A DNA stretch of 45,040 nt from Natrinema gari JCM 14663 (GCF_000337175.1 NZ_AOIJ01000038.1:1-45040); one strand, 5' to 3'; shown: positions 32,726 through 42,053, counted from the first letter of the stretch. Program-made: numbers and translations. The notes: a model not told the origin generated them from the sequence alone.

Positions 32726-33654
32726 CAGCGATACACCTCCCGGTACCGCGACGCGACGAGTTCACTGATCAGGTTCATGACGAAGGTGATGACGAACAGG
32801 GTCAGCCCGACCGCGAAGAGACTCTTGTACGCCGGGCCCTGCCCGACGATGTCGCCGGTGCCGATCTGGACCATCGCGGAGGTCATCGGCTGGATCGAAT
32901 CGAGGAACATCCCCGCCGGATCGGTCAGGTCGATCATCCGAGGCGTCTGGCCCGCGGCGATGGCGACGATCATCGTCTCGCCGATCGCCCGCGAGAGCGC
33001 GAGGATAAAGGAGGAGAAGATCCCCGACAGCGCCGCCGGTACGACGACCGACGTCGAGACGGTGAACTTCGTCGCGCCGAGCCCGTAACTGGCCTGGCGC
33101 AGCGAGTCCGGGACGGCGCTCATCGCGTCCTCGCTGATCGAGGACACCATCGGGATGATCATGATGCCGACCATGATCGAGGCCGACAGCGCGTTGAACG
33201 TCGAGAGATCGACCGGCAGGATCGCGTCGATCGCCGGCGTGACGTAGACCAGCGCGAAGTAGCCGTAGACGACCGTCGGGACGCCGGCGAGTACCTCGAG
33301 CGCCGGTTTGAGGTACGCCCGCCGTCGGTCGGAGGCGTACTCGCTGAGATAGATGGCGGTTAGCAGTCCGATCGGGAGCGCGACCATCGCCGACCCGATC
33401 GTGATGACCAGCGTCCCCGAGATCAGCGGGAGGACGCCGAAGGCGATCGGCTCGTTCGTCGGACTCCAGCGCGTGCCGGTGAGGAAGTCGACGAGCGAAA
33501 CCTGCGCGAAGAAGTCGACCGCGTCGACGAGCAGCGTCAGAATGATCGCGACGGTCGTCAGGATCGACAGGAGCGCACACAGCATGAAGAGATAGCGGAA
33601 CGCGGTGCCCCGCGCCGTGCGGATCCCGTCGTGGGAGAAGTCCGGCTGGCTCAT
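32725..33654 (-). CDS. pstC: Phosphate ABC transporter permease PstC (first system)
   Basis: A 309-residue permease that pairs with PstA. Conserved stretches are GTRWSPTNEPIAFGVLPLIS, IYLSEYAS, LAGVPTVVYGYFAL, SAVPDSLRQASYGLGATK and LSRAIGETMIVAIAAG. Its ATG overlaps the pstS stop by four bases. The order and spacing show one operon with the lipoprotein gene upstream. Confidence 0.93.
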   Translation of the reverse strand: MSQPDFSHDGIRTARGTAFRYLFMLCALLSILTTVAIILTLLVDAVDFFAQVSLVDFLTGTRWSPTNEPIAFGVLPLISGTLVITIGSAMVALPIGLLTAIYLSEYASDRRRAYLKPALEVLAGVPTVVYGYFALVYVTPAIDAILPVDLSTFNALSASIMVGIMIIPMVSSISEDAMSAVPDSLRQASYGLGATKFTVSTSVVVPAALSGIFSSFILALSRAIGETMIVAIAAGQTPRMIDLTDPAGMFLDSIQPMTSAMVQIGTGDIVGQGPAYKSLFAVGLTLFVITFVMNLISELVASRYREVYR

Positions 33655-34625
33655 GCCGTCACCTCCTCGATCGTGGTCTCGAGTGTCTCGAGGTTCTCGT
33701 CGCGTTTGTCCTCGGCGAGCGGTACATAGCCGACTTCCGAGACCAGGTCCGTCGCGGCCCGCTTCATGTAGAACCGGACGAAGTTACGGACGGCCGCCTT
33801 CTCGAGTGACTCCTTGGCGACGTAGATGAACAGGGGTCGCGAGAGGGGCGTGTATTCGCCGTTCATCGCCGTCTCGATCGACGGCTCGACACAGCCGTCG
33901 CCGTCGTCGACGGAGATCGCCTTGATCGAGTCCGGGTTCTCGCTGTAGTACGAGAAGCCGAAGTAGCCCATCGCGTACTCCGAGCCTTGTACCCCCTGAA
34001 CGATCGTTCGGTCGCGCTCGGTCGCGTGGTAATCGCTGCGGTGGTTTGCCTCCTCGCCGATGATGGCCTCGTTGAAGTAGTCGAACGTCCCCGAGGTCGT
34101 CGCGGCCCCGTACAGTTCGAACGGTTCGTCGGGCCACTCCTCGTTGATATCGCTCCAGTGGGTCGCACCGTCGGCGCGCCAGATCTCCCGGAGCTGTTCG
34201 ACGGTGAGACAGTCGACCCAGTCGGCGTTGGGGTTGGCGACGACCGTCAGCGCGTCGGTCGCGACCTGAAACTCTACCGGCGTGACATCGTTGTTCCCGC
34301 ACTGTTCGATCTCGGCGTCGGCGATCGCCCGACTCGCGTTGTTAATGTCGGTCCGTCCCGCACAGAAGAAGTTCCCGAACCCACCGCCGGTTCCGGTCTT
34401 ACTCAGCGAGAGGTTGATGGTGGGATTCGCCTCGGAAAACGAGGAAGCGATCGCCTCGGTCACGGGGAAGACGGTACTGCTCCCCGCGATGTTTACGTTG
34501 TTGCCCTCAGCGGCGAAAAGGCCGGTGCAACCGGCCAACCCGCCGGAGAGGCCAACACTTGCCGCGGCGAGAAAATCACGCCGACCGAGTCCGGCCGGCA
34601 AAGACGCCGTGGAATCTCTCGACAT
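33651..34625 (-). CDS. pstS: Phosphate-binding lipoprotein PstS (first copy)
   Basis: A 324-residue substrate-binding lipoprotein. The Tat motif GRRDFLAAASVGLSGG and lipobox LAGC place it outside the cell, anchored by lipid. The phosphate-binding loops are VNIAGSSTVFPVTEAI, TGTGGGFGNFFCAGRTDINN and YGAATTSGTFDYFN. The start is written as the ATG at 34623-34625; a GTG sits directly before it (GTGATG). It resembles the PstS at 35061-36083 more than the one at 40471-41562. The upstream element at 34657-34677 probably controls it. Confidence 0.94.
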   Translation of the reverse strand: MSRDSTASLPAGLGRRDFLAAASVGLSGGLAGCTGLFAAEGNNVNIAGSSTVFPVTEAIASSFSEANPTINLSLSKTGTGGGFGNFFCAGRTDINNASRAIADAEIEQCGNNDVTPVEFQVATDALTVVANPNADWVDCLTVEQLREIWRADGATHWSDINEEWPDEPFELYGAATTSGTFDYFNEAIIGEEANHRSDYHATERDRTIVQGVQGSEYAMGYFGFSYYSENPDSIKAISVDDGDGCVEPSIETAMNGEYTPLSRPLFIYVAKESLEKAAVRNFVRFYMKRAATDLVSEVGYVPLAEDKRDENLETLETTIEEVTA

Positions 34626-35060
34626 CACCGAATCGAAGTCACAGAGTAGGTAAGTAGACTACTATGATAGCTATATAGAGCTATGTACTGATGCGATCGT
34701 CCGATGGGGACCGGCCCAGCACCAGGAGCGGTGTATCGAACGCATACATATGACAATGGTTGTCCCCCACCAACCTAGCGATGCCTGTCGGAAATACAGT
34801 TCGCCCGCTATTCGGATGAATACAATATGGCATATATAGACGAGCGGGGCCGAAAACCGATCGAGACATGGCGGGCAGTCACGGGAGGCCAACGGTGTCG
34901 ACCTCGAGTCGAGAGCCGGACGACCAGGGATGAGTACCGCGCCCGCGGATACGCGATCGGAAAAACAGGACGGCGGCTCCGGCGTTGGCGAGCGTCGGCG
35001 AACCGTCGACCCTTGGCTAATCGAATCGCACCACAGCCGACGAATCCGGTACCACAGTGA
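34626..35060. other. Intergenic region between two pstS genes
   Basis: About 435 bp with the promoter of the first pstS at its left end. A short dyad GACAA-TGG-TTGTC lies near 34752-34764. The plus frame from 34827 to 35060 is Arg-rich and mirrors nothing recognisable, so I call no gene. Confidence 0.5.
34657..34677 (-). promoter_or_regulatory. Shared pstS promoter element, copy 1 (diverged)
   Basis: On the minus strand the 21-mer runs TATATAGCTAT then CATAGTAGTC. It matches the copy at 41594-41614 in 14 of 21 positions, keeping TATATA and CATAG, and begins 32 bases from the ATG as in the other two copies. The TATA part would place transcription start about 22 bases before the ATG. Confidence 0.5.
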
Positions 35061-36083
35061 CTAGTCGTCGACGATCGCTTCGAGACGCTCCAGGTTCGTC
35101 TCGGACTGGTCGTCGCTCGAGGGGACGTAGCCGATGTCGTCGGCGATCCAGTCGGCGGTGGCGTTCTCGAGATAGAAGCGGACGAACTCGGCGACCGGTT
35201 CGCGAGCCAGCGCCTCCTCGGAGGGGTAGATAAACAGCGGTCGAGCCATCGGATACGTGCCGTCGCGGGCCGCCCCGAGGCTCGGTTCGGCACACGAATC
35301 GTCGGGGCCGCGTTTGACCCGCAGCGCATCGATACGGTCGGCGTTCCGTGCGTAGTAGGAGTAGCCGAAGTAGCCGATCGCGTACGGGCTCTCCTCGAGG
35401 CCCTGCACGATCGTCTCGTCGTCTTCGGTGCTGACGTAGTCGGATCGATGGGGGCCGGCGCTGCTGACGACGGTCTCGGTGAACCAGTCGTAGGTTCCCG
35501 ACGTCGTATCCGGGCCGTAGCGTTCGAACGGTTCGGCAGGCCAGTCGGGATCGAGGTCGGCCCACGTCTCGGCACCGTTCTCGCTCCAGATCCGGGCCAG
35601 TTCGGCGAACGACAGGCAGTCGGCCCACGTGTTTTCCGTACTGATAGCCATCGTGAGCGCGTCGCCCGCGATCTGCAACTCGAGCGGCGTCACGCCGTTT
35701 TCACCACAGTGGTCGGTCTCGGCCGACGTGATCGGTCGCGAGGCACCGTTGATGTCGGATTCGCCCGGACAGAAGTGTCCCTCGAACCCGCCGCCGCTGC
35801 CGGTCGGTTCCACCCGAACGGTGACGTCGGGATGGGCTGCCATGAACCGATCGGCCATCTCCTTCGAGATCGGATAGACCGTACTCGAGCCGGTGACCGT
35901 GACCTCGCCCGAGAGAGTCTCGCCGTCGGTGTCGTCCGACTCGGCCGTTCCCGTCTCGTCGGCCCCGTCGGTATCGTCCCCGAGACAGCCGGCGAGCCCG
36001 GTCAGTCCGGTGCCACCGGTCGCCGCGATGAACGTCCGTCGCGATATCCCCCCACGAAACCGTCCGAGCTGCGTAGATCGCAT
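35061..36083 (-). CDS. pstS: Phosphate-binding lipoprotein PstS (second copy)
   Basis: A 340-residue lipoprotein. SRRTFIAATGGTGLTGLAGC gives the Tat and lipobox signals, and a Thr/Asp/Glu-rich linker follows. Phosphate-binding loops are VTVTGSSTVYPISKEM, TGSGGGFEGHFCPGESDING and YGPDTTSGTYDWFT. It is close to the first PstS in every motif. It lies downstream of phoU and has its own promoter element at 36115-36135, so it is probably transcribed separately as an extra receptor. A GTG lies directly before the ATG at 36081-36083. Confidence 0.93.
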   Translation of the reverse strand: MRSTQLGRFRGGISRRTFIAATGGTGLTGLAGCLGDDTDGADETGTAESDDTDGETLSGEVTVTGSSTVYPISKEMADRFMAAHPDVTVRVEPTGSGGGFEGHFCPGESDINGASRPITSAETDHCGENGVTPLELQIAGDALTMAISTENTWADCLSFAELARIWSENGAETWADLDPDWPAEPFERYGPDTTSGTYDWFTETVVSSAGPHRSDYVSTEDDETIVQGLEESPYAIGYFGYSYYARNADRIDALRVKRGPDDSCAEPSLGAARDGTYPMARPLFIYPSEEALAREPVAEFVRFYLENATADWIADDIGYVPSSDDQSETNLERLEAIVDD

Positions 36084-36114
36084 CACCTGAACGAGCCCAA
36101 AGCGGACAAAAATA

Positions 36115-36135
36115 GGATGCTATGTGCCATGTATA
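36115..36135 (-). promoter_or_regulatory. Shared pstS promoter element, copy 2
   Basis: The minus strand reads TATACATGGCA then CATAGCATCC. It matches the copy at 41594-41614 in 18 of 21 positions and begins exactly 32 bases upstream of the ATG. The TATA half is a likely TATA box; the CATAGCATCC half lies between it and the expected transcription start. Confidence 0.65.
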
Positions 36136-36165
36136 TCAATCAATAGATATATAGATACGAGAGCG

Positions 36166-36885
36166 TCAGGCGAGCAGCGACGCGTCGTTCTCGAGTGCGT
36201 ACAGCGTTCGAGCGGCGACGTTGACCGCGTGATCGCCGACGCGTTCGATGTCGCGGACGATCACGAGGGTTCGCGAGACGTCCGCGAGCAGTGGGCCAAC
36301 GGAGCGACGGTCGGCCCCGGTTCCGAGCGATCGGTTCCCGACGCTCCCGTCGGCATTGAGGCGTAACTCGATGAGCCGCCGGCCGACGCGCTCGGCCACC
36401 GCCTCACAGCGCCGATCAAGTTCTTCGTCGCGGTCGGCGACCCCTCGACAGGCTGTCGGTTCCTCGTCGAAGAACGCCTCGACCGCGGCCTCGAGTTGCT
36501 CGAGTGCCAACGCGGCGATCCGCTCGAAGTCTACGTCCGGGAGCGTCGGGTCCGAACCGGTCGTGTCGAGCGTGTACTCGGCCAGATTCGTCGCCAGATC
36601 GCCTACCCGCTCGAGGTCGGTGACGATCTTGAACGCGGCGACGACGGTCCGGAGGTCGCCGGCGACGGGCTGGTAGAGCGCCAGCAGGTCGAGACACTCC
36701 CGTTCGATCTCGAGATAACAGTCGTTGACGGTTCGGTCCCGCGCGATGACATCGTTTGCGAGGTCCTGATCGCCGGTAAACAGCGCCGAGCAGCCGTCGG
36801 CGAGCTGTTCGCGGACGAGATTACCCATCGCGACGACCGTCTCGCGGAGTCGGTCGAGGCGCTGTCGGTAGTCCTCGCGGGTCAT
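36166..36885 (-). CDS. phoU: Phosphate signalling protein PhoU (second copy)
   Basis: A 239-residue two-repeat PhoU. IVTDLERVGDLATNLAEYTL and IVRDIERVGDHAVNVAARTL are the conserved helices with the metal-binding E/DxxxD pattern. [21 protein letters not shown] at 36885 is the natural start; the long upstream frame mirrors pstB. Its ATG overlaps the pstB stop (ATGA), so it belongs to the second operon, unlike the first phoU. It is more diverged between its repeats (acidic insert with SVGNRSLGTGADRRSV). Confidence 0.93.
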   Translation of the reverse strand: MTREDYRQRLDRLRETVVAMGNLVREQLADGCSALFTGDQDLANDVIARDRTVNDCYLEIERECLDLLALYQPVAGDLRTVVAAFKIVTDLERVGDLATNLAEYTLDTTGSDPTLPDVDFERIAALALEQLEAAVEAFFDEEPTACRGVADRDEELDRRCEAVAERVGRRLIELRLNADGSVGNRSLGTGADRRSVGPLLADVSRTLVIVRDIERVGDHAVNVAARTLYALENDASLLA

Positions 36886-37817
36886 CACCCGAACTTGCCG
36901 GTGACGTAGTCCTCGACCCGGTCGCTCTCCGGGTTCTCGAATATCTTGTCGGTGTCGTCGTACTCGACGAGCTGGCCACCAGTGAGGAAGACGGCGGTCT
37001 GGTCGCTGATCCGCGCGGCCTGTTGCATGTTGTGGGTGACGACCACGACGGTGTACTCCTCGGCGAGCTGTTCGATCAGATCTTCGATCTTGGCGGTCGC
37101 GACGGGGTCCAGCGCGCTCGCGGGTTCGTCCATGAGGATTACGTCGGGGTCGACGGCGAGACAGCGCGCGATGCAAAGGCGTTGTTGCTGACCGCCGGAG
37201 AGTCCGAGCGCGTTGTCGTCGAGGCGGCCCGATACCTCGTCCCACAGGGCGGCCTGCTCGAGCGAGCGCTCGACGATCTCCCGCTCGACTTCGCGGTCGT
37301 CGTTCCCGAGCAAACGACCGAGGAGGCCGACGTTCACGTCGCCGTGCTTGCGCGGTCCGTAGGAGACGTTCTCGCGGATCGACTTCGGAAACGGGTTCGG
37401 ACTCTGAAAGACCATCCCGACCCGCTTTCGGAGTTGCACCAGGTCGGTGTCTCCCTCGTAGATGTTCTCGCCGTCGACCTCGACGGTCCCCTCGACCCGG
37501 GCGCTGTCGATTCGGTCGTTCATCCGGTTGAGACACCGGAGGAACGTCGACTTCCCGCAGCCGCTCGGGCCGATCAGGGCCGTCACGCTCCGCTCGGGGA
37601 TCTCCATCGAGATGCTGTCGATGGCGTGGTCGTCGCCGTAGTAGACGTCGAGGTCCTCGACCGTGATCGCGGCCTCGTCCTCGAACTCGTAGTCGGTCCA
37701 CGAGTCGACGAGTCGCTCGTCGGTCTCGACATCGACCGTAAGGCTGTTCGATCGCTGTTCCGTGCTGTCGTTCGATTGCTGTTCCTCGTTGGTCTGTGTC
37801 ACTGTCTGGTCGCTCAT
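36885..37817 (-). CDS. pstB: Phosphate ABC transporter ATP-binding protein PstB (second system)
   Basis: A 310-residue ATPase. It has GPSGCGKST (Walker A), [11 protein letters not shown] (Q-loop), LSGGQQQRL (signature), [12 protein letters not shown] (Walker B) and [11 protein letters not shown]. The first about 55 residues are an acidic Gln/Asn/Ser-rich extension. An insert after the Q-loop ([20 protein letters not shown]) is missing in the first PstB. The start ATG at 37815-37817 overlaps the pstA stop. Confidence 0.95.
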   Translation of the reverse strand: MSDQTVTQTNEEQQSNDSTEQRSNSLTVDVETDERLVDSWTDYEFEDEAAITVEDLDVYYGDDHAIDSISMEIPERSVTALIGPSGCGKSTFLRCLNRMNDRIDSARVEGTVEVDGENIYEGDTDLVQLRKRVGMVFQSPNPFPKSIRENVSYGPRKHGDVNVGLLGRLLGNDDREVEREIVERSLEQAALWDEVSGRLDDNALGLSGGQQQRLCIARCLAVDPDVILMDEPASALDPVATAKIEDLIEQLAEEYTVVVVTHNMQQAARISDQTAVFLTGGQLVEYDDTDKIFENPESDRVEDYVTGKFG

Positions 37818-39367
37818 TGGTGTAGCTTCCTCCTGAAGTAGATCCGCGAGGCGATGCCGATGGCGTAGAAGCCAAGCACCACCAGCAGCAGTACGAGGGC
37901 GGTCCCCCATCCGAACGCCTCCTCCTGGCCGACGCCGGCGGTGATGACGGCGTACAGCTGGTAGGGGAGCGCGCTCGAGGCCTGTAGCAACGCCTCGTTC
38001 TGGACGAACGGCGGCGTCGCGACGAACCGGAACGACCCGAGAATGCTCGGCGCGCGAGCGGGGAACGGCTGACCGCTGGTAACTAGCAGGATGGGCGCCG
38101 TCTCCCCGGCGATCCGGCCAACACCGAGGATCACGCCGGTGACGACGCCAGGCATCGCGGCTGGCAGCACGACGCTCCGGATCGTCTGCCACTGATTGAC
38201 GCCGAGAGCGGCGCTGGCGTCCCGGTATTCGTCGGGGACGCTCTTGATCGACTCACGGCTCGTGATCACGACCAATGGCAGAAGCATAAACCCGAGCACG
38301 AACATCCCAGCGAGCAGCGAGTTGCTGTTGCCAAAGCGCGGGACGAGAAACGCGTAGCCAAAAAGGCCGTAGACGATGCTGGGCGTGCTCCAGAGCGCGT
38401 TGGTGGTGGTCTCGATGATCGCGGTAAACCGGCCCTGCTCGGCGTATTCGGTGAGGAACACGGCGGCTCCGATCCCGATCGGGACCGCCAGCAACACCGC
38501 ACCGATCACGAGCCAGATCGTGCCGACGATGGCCGGGAAAATGCCGTTGTACTGCTGGCCCAGCATGACGCCCTTCGTGAGGAACGGGACCGAGATGCCC
38601 AGTCCCGGACCGAACTGTGCGCCCTCGAGGAGCTTCGGCAGCCCCTTTTGGACGACGAAGAGTATCAGCAACAGCAGCACGGCGATCATGCCGAAGGCGT
38701 TCAGCCCGATCAGCAGGTAGGCGCCGTTCTGGCGGCCCTGACTGCCGAAGCCTTCCGCGACGATAGCGCCGCTCCAGGCGATGAGCAGACTGAGCGCGAT
38801 CGTCGCGAGCGGTACGACGATCGGCGCGTGGAACGTCGCGTCCAGTGACGGAGGGTTCCAGAACCAGCCAGCGTCGACGGCCCCCGTGACGAGCAGTCCG
38901 CCCCAGGCCAGTCCGAGTAGCCCGACGGGGAACGTCGTCCCCAGATCTTCCGGGAGGACGGCGACGCCTGACGTCACGACGAGCCCGACGACGAGCCCCA
39001 CGAGGACGCTACCGGTCGCGCCGACGCCGAACAAGATCGTTGTCGCCAGCCCGCCGACCGCGAAGCCGACGATGCCGAGCCCGAGGCCGGTGCCGATGCC
39101 GGTGTACCGATCGGCCGTCGTCTCGAAGGCACCGACGTACGACGCGATTCCGGAAACGAGCAGCCCGATCCCGGCGAGCAGGAACACCGCGCCGAACAGC
39201 GTAAACAGCGATAGTCCCGCCACGGCGGTGTCCGTCCCCGTGCGCTCGAACAGCGTCGTCCAGCCGAGCAGGAACGTCACGATCGAGAGACCGACGACGC
39301 CAAGCGCGATGCGGTCGAACAGGTCGACGGCCGGTGCGGCCGTTCGAGTTGCGGTCTGCTCGCTCAT
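37814..39367 (-). CDS. pstA: Phosphate ABC transporter permease PstA (second system) with extra N-terminal membrane domain
   Basis: At 517 residues it is much longer than the usual 280-300. The C-terminal about 300 residues are a normal Pst[72 protein letters not shown] and [12 protein letters not shown]. The first about 210 residues add roughly six hydrophobic segments (near 20-40, 50-75, 92-114, 117-137, 146-165 and 182-205) that do not resemble the permease core. Their role is unknown. The gene overlaps pstC upstream and pstB downstream. Confidence 0.92.
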   Translation of the reverse strand: MSEQTATRTAAPAVDLFDRIALGVVGLSIVTFLLGWTTLFERTGTDTAVAGLSLFTLFGAVFLLAGIGLLVSGIASYVGAFETTADRYTGIGTGLGLGIVGFAVGGLATTILFGVGATGSVLVGLVVGLVVTSGVAVLPEDLGTTFPVGLLGLAWGGLLVTGAVDAGWFWNPPSLDATFHAPIVVPLATIALSLLIAWSGAIVAEGFGSQGRQNGAYLLIGLNAFGMIAVLLLLILFVVQKGLPKLLEGAQFGPGLGISVPFLTKGVMLGQQYNGIFPAIVGTIWLVIGAVLLAVPIGIGAAVFLTEYAEQGRFTAIIETTTNALWSTPSIVYGLFGYAFLVPRFGNSNSLLAGMFVLGFMLLPLVVITSRESIKSVPDEYRDASAALGVNQWQTIRSVVLPAAMPGVVTGVILGVGRIAGETAPILLVTSGQPFPARAPSILGSFRFVATPPFVQNEALLQASSALPYQLYAVITAGVGQEEAFGWGTALVLLLVVLGFYAIGIASRIYFRRKLHQ

Positions 39368-40440
39368 GTGTCTCCCTGTAGCTGTATCTGCATGCGACGT
39401 TCGATGTACTGCGACGCGATCGACAGCACGGTGACGGTGACGAACAGCACGACACCGGCCGCGAACAGTGCGCTCATGTGCGTACTGCTTGCGACGCCGT
39501 ACTGGCTCGCGATGAGGCTTGTCAGCGTCTCGGTGTTGCCGAAGACGTCGTACAGCGGCTCCGGCAGGACCTGGGCGTGGCCCAGAATCACCGTCGCCGC
39601 CATCGTCTCGCCGATGGCGCGGCCGACGCCGAGCAACACGGCGGCGGAGACGCCCGAGAACGCCGCTGGAAGCGTGATGTTCTTGATCGTCTGCCAGTCA
39701 GTCGTCCCCAGCGCGAGCGATCCGCTCTTCATCGACTCGGGGACGCTGGAGATCGCGTCCTCGGCGACGGAGACCACGGTCGGCAGCGCCATCAGCCCGA
39801 CGACCAGCCCCACGATGACGAGGCTACCCGACGAGGGGAGGTCGAGGTTCTCCATCATGTAGTCGTTCAGGATGGTGAAGCCGATGAAGCCGTAGACGAT
39901 CGAGGGAATGCCCGCGAGCGTCTCGACAGCGGGCTTGACGATCTCGCGGACGGCGTCGGGCGCGATTTCGCTGATGAACAGCGCACCTGCGACGCCGAGG
40001 GGACCGGCAATCAGCATCGCCAGCACCGTTGTGACGAGCGTACCCCACATCATCGGGACGAGCGAGTACACTTCCTCGCCGCGGGTTATCCACATCCGCC
40101 CGGATGTCTTGGTGAACATCGCAAGGCCCATCTCCCGTATCGCCGGGAACGCCTCGATGATAAGGTAGACGGTGATCAACGCGAGGATCGCTCCCGTCGC
40201 AATCGTCGCGAGGAAGGTCAGTGCTTTCGCTGTCGTCGCCTGATGGTTCCACAGTCCGTACCCGACGGTGAACAGGAACCCGGCGAGGGGCAACGCCGTG
40301 AACGGGGACCCGATCAGGAACGCGACGGCCGATCCGAGTAGACACAGCGCTCCCACTGCTCCCAGCGTTACGACGCTGTCGTCGGCCGACTCGACTCCGA
40401 GGCGGTCCTTCAATTGTTCGTGTAGTTCTGTCGTTGACAT
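39364..40440 (-). CDS. pstC: Phosphate ABC transporter permease PstC (second system)
   Basis: A 358-residue permease. FTKTSGRMWITRGEEVYSLV, LFISEIAPDAVREIVKPAVE, TLAGIPSIVYGFIGFTIL, SVPESMKSGSLALGTTDW and GRAIGETMAATVILG are family motifs. An extra hydrophobic N-terminus (about residues 25-95) makes it longer than the first PstC. It starts 30 bp after the pstS stop and overlaps pstA by four bases. Confidence 0.93.
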   Translation of the reverse strand: MSTTELHEQLKDRLGVESADDSVVTLGAVGALCLLGSAVAFLIGSPFTALPLAGFLFTVGYGLWNHQATTAKALTFLATIATGAILALITVYLIIEAFPAIREMGLAMFTKTSGRMWITRGEEVYSLVPMMWGTLVTTVLAMLIAGPLGVAGALFISEIAPDAVREIVKPAVETLAGIPSIVYGFIGFTILNDYMMENLDLPSSGSLVIVGLVVGLMALPTVVSVAEDAISSVPESMKSGSLALGTTDWQTIKNITLPAAFSGVSAAVLLGVGRAIGETMAATVILGHAQVLPEPLYDVFGNTETLTSLIASQYGVASSTHMSALFAAGVVLFVTVTVLSIASQYIERRMQIQLQGDT

Positions 40441-40470
40441 ATGATAACAGTGGTTGAACGGCGACGCGCG

Positions 40471-41562
40471 TTAGTTCGACTGCTCGGGGAGCTTCGAGCG
40501 CTGCTCTTCGCGTTCCTCGGGCGGAAGCATGAAGTAGTTGTTCGGCTGGACGAAGTGTCGCTGGCCGAACTCGCTCAGCAGCATGTTGATGAACGCCGCT
40601 TCCTTTTCGCTGGTGCCCTCGTAGGTGTAGCAGTGGAGTTCACGGGAGAGCGGGTAGTCCTTCGAGCCGAGGTTCTCGCCGAGCGTGTAGGTCGTCCCAT
40701 CGAGTTCGAGCGAGATCGCGGGAACGCGGTCCATGTCCACGAACGCGAGCGCCATGTACGCGATAGCATTGTCAGAGTCCGCGACCGTCGTCTGGACCTG
40801 CTGGTTCTGTCCCTTTCGGATGTCGACGGACATCTCGGCCTCGGGGTCACCGAGCATGTTGGCGCGGAACGCCGTGTCCGTACCGGAGCCGACCGCGCGG
40901 CCGACCGCCTGAATCTCCTTGTCGGGGCCGTTGTAGCTGGAGATCTCGGACCAGTTCGTGATCTCGCCGGTGTAGATCCCGCGAACCTGATCGCCGGTCA
41001 GCTTCTCGACGCCGGCGTCCCAGATTTCCCTGCTCACGACGACGGGCTGGCCGTCGCGCGCGACGACGTGGTCGGTGTACTTGTCGAGCTCTCCTTGGCT
41101 GGCGTCGGGGAGCTCGTCGGCGACGCTCGAACTGGCGTCACCGATGTCGACCTGCTCGTTGGCGACCTTCTCGATGCCAGTTCCGGAGTGGCTCAGACCG
41201 ACGTTGACCGAGAACGGCGGCGCGGCGCCGTCCTTGGCCTCGAAGCCGTAGAGTCCTGCCCAGTAGTCAGCGAGGTTCTTGTTGTCGGGGTTGTCGATCT
41301 GACCGTAGCCGGGCGCGGTGCCTTCATCGTTGGAGCCCCAGTACTCGCCGTCGTCAGCGGGGTGGTTAGAGTTCCAGTAAGACGCCGCGTCGGACGTGAT
41401 CGGATAGACCGTCGAGGAGCCGTCCGCGGTCAGCGGTCCGCTGCCACTACTCTCTCCAGTGCTCCCCAGGCAACCGGCTGCTGCTACGGTACCGGTGATA
41501 CCGGCCGCAGCGATGAATTTCCGTCTCGATACGGCGTCGCGTCCGAACTGGTTGTCTGCCAT
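40471..41562 (-). CDS. pstS: Phosphate-binding lipoprotein PstS (third copy, heads the second operon)
   Basis: A 363-residue lipoprotein with a Tat motif (SRRKFIAAAGITG) and lipobox AAGC. LTADGSSTVYPITSDAASYW, LSHSGTGIEKVANEQVDIGD and AVGRAVGSGTDTAFRANMLG are the ligand loops. It belongs to a different PstS branch from the other two copies. It is first in the operon pstS-pstC-pstA-pstB-phoU and carries the shared promoter element at 41594-41614. A GTG lies directly before the chosen ATG at 41560-41562. Confidence 0.93.
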   Translation of the reverse strand: MADNQFGRDAVSRRKFIAAAGITGTVAAAGCLGSTGESSGSGPLTADGSSTVYPITSDAASYWNSNHPADDGEYWGSNDEGTAPGYGQIDNPDNKNLADYWAGLYGFEAKDGAAPPFSVNVGLSHSGTGIEKVANEQVDIGDASSSVADELPDASQGELDKYTDHVVARDGQPVVVSREIWDAGVEKLTGDQVRGIYTGEITNWSEISSYNGPDKEIQAVGRAVGSGTDTAFRANMLGDPEAEMSVDIRKGQNQQVQTTVADSDNAIAYMALAFVDMDRVPAISLELDGTTYTLGENLGSKDYPLSRELHCYTYEGTSEKEAAFINMLLSEFGQRHFVQPNNYFMLPPEEREEQRSKLPEQSN

Positions 41563-41593
41563 CACGTGGTTGATTCGTGATGGTATAAAAAAG

Positions 41594-41614
41594 GGATGCT
41601 ATGAACCATATATA
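41594..41614 (-). promoter_or_regulatory. Shared pstS promoter element, copy 3
   Basis: The minus strand reads TATATATGGTT then CATAGCATCC. It begins 32 bases upstream of the pstS ATG, as in the two other pstS genes. TATATAT is a likely TATA box and CATAGCATCC a candidate regulator site. Confidence 0.65.
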
Positions 41615-41912
41615 CTGGTCAGTGAACACATATTCCTATATAGTCCTATTTCGACGATAGAAGCGGTGTCGGAACGCGGTATCGTCGGTCGATGCTGCAC
41701 GCCGGTTCGAACGAGCCAGCGGCGAGTGTCGATGATCTCGTTTCATTTCGATACCCGCGGCATCGGCCTCGGCAGTTACAGCGAGTACTTGTCGTAGGTG
41801 CCCGCAGCCGGCGCCCGTCACCGCTGATTCGGTGCCATGAGACGATCTCGCTGCCAGTCTAGACGCTTGTCAACTGGCGGGGGTAGCACCCCTCACTCGG
41901 AGATACCCGAAC

Positions 41913-41961
41913 GCCACTGTAACTATATACTTCTATTTCTCCCTCCCGAACTAACAGTGGC
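41913..41961. promoter_or_regulatory. 8-bp inverted repeat around a TATA-like site
   Basis: GCCACTGT (41913-41920) and its complement ACAGTGGC (41954-41961) are separated by 33 nt containing AACTATATAC. It lies about 120 bp before the AbrB-PhoU gene and 350 bp before pstS, a suitable place for a self-regulating phosphate regulator. Confidence 0.35.
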
Positions 41962-42053
41962 AGAACGTATTACTCTATTCGGTGATCGATCCAAAACGCC
42001 CTGTAAGCGCTGATCTACCGATGTTCGGACACCACTCTATAGATCCATGTAGA

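Noticed and set aside
34808-35575. Minus-strand frame of 255 codons overlapping the second pstS
   Set aside because: Arg/Pro/Ser-rich shadow in another frame of pstS; no domain features.
36886-37875. Upstream extension of the second phoU frame
   Set aside because: This part mirrors pstB in another frame; PhoU similarity begins only at the ATG at 36885.
41636-41821. Small minus-strand frame between pstS and the AbrB-PhoU gene
   Set aside because: Arg/His-rich translation without haloarchaeal acidity and no clear promoter or ribosome binding site.
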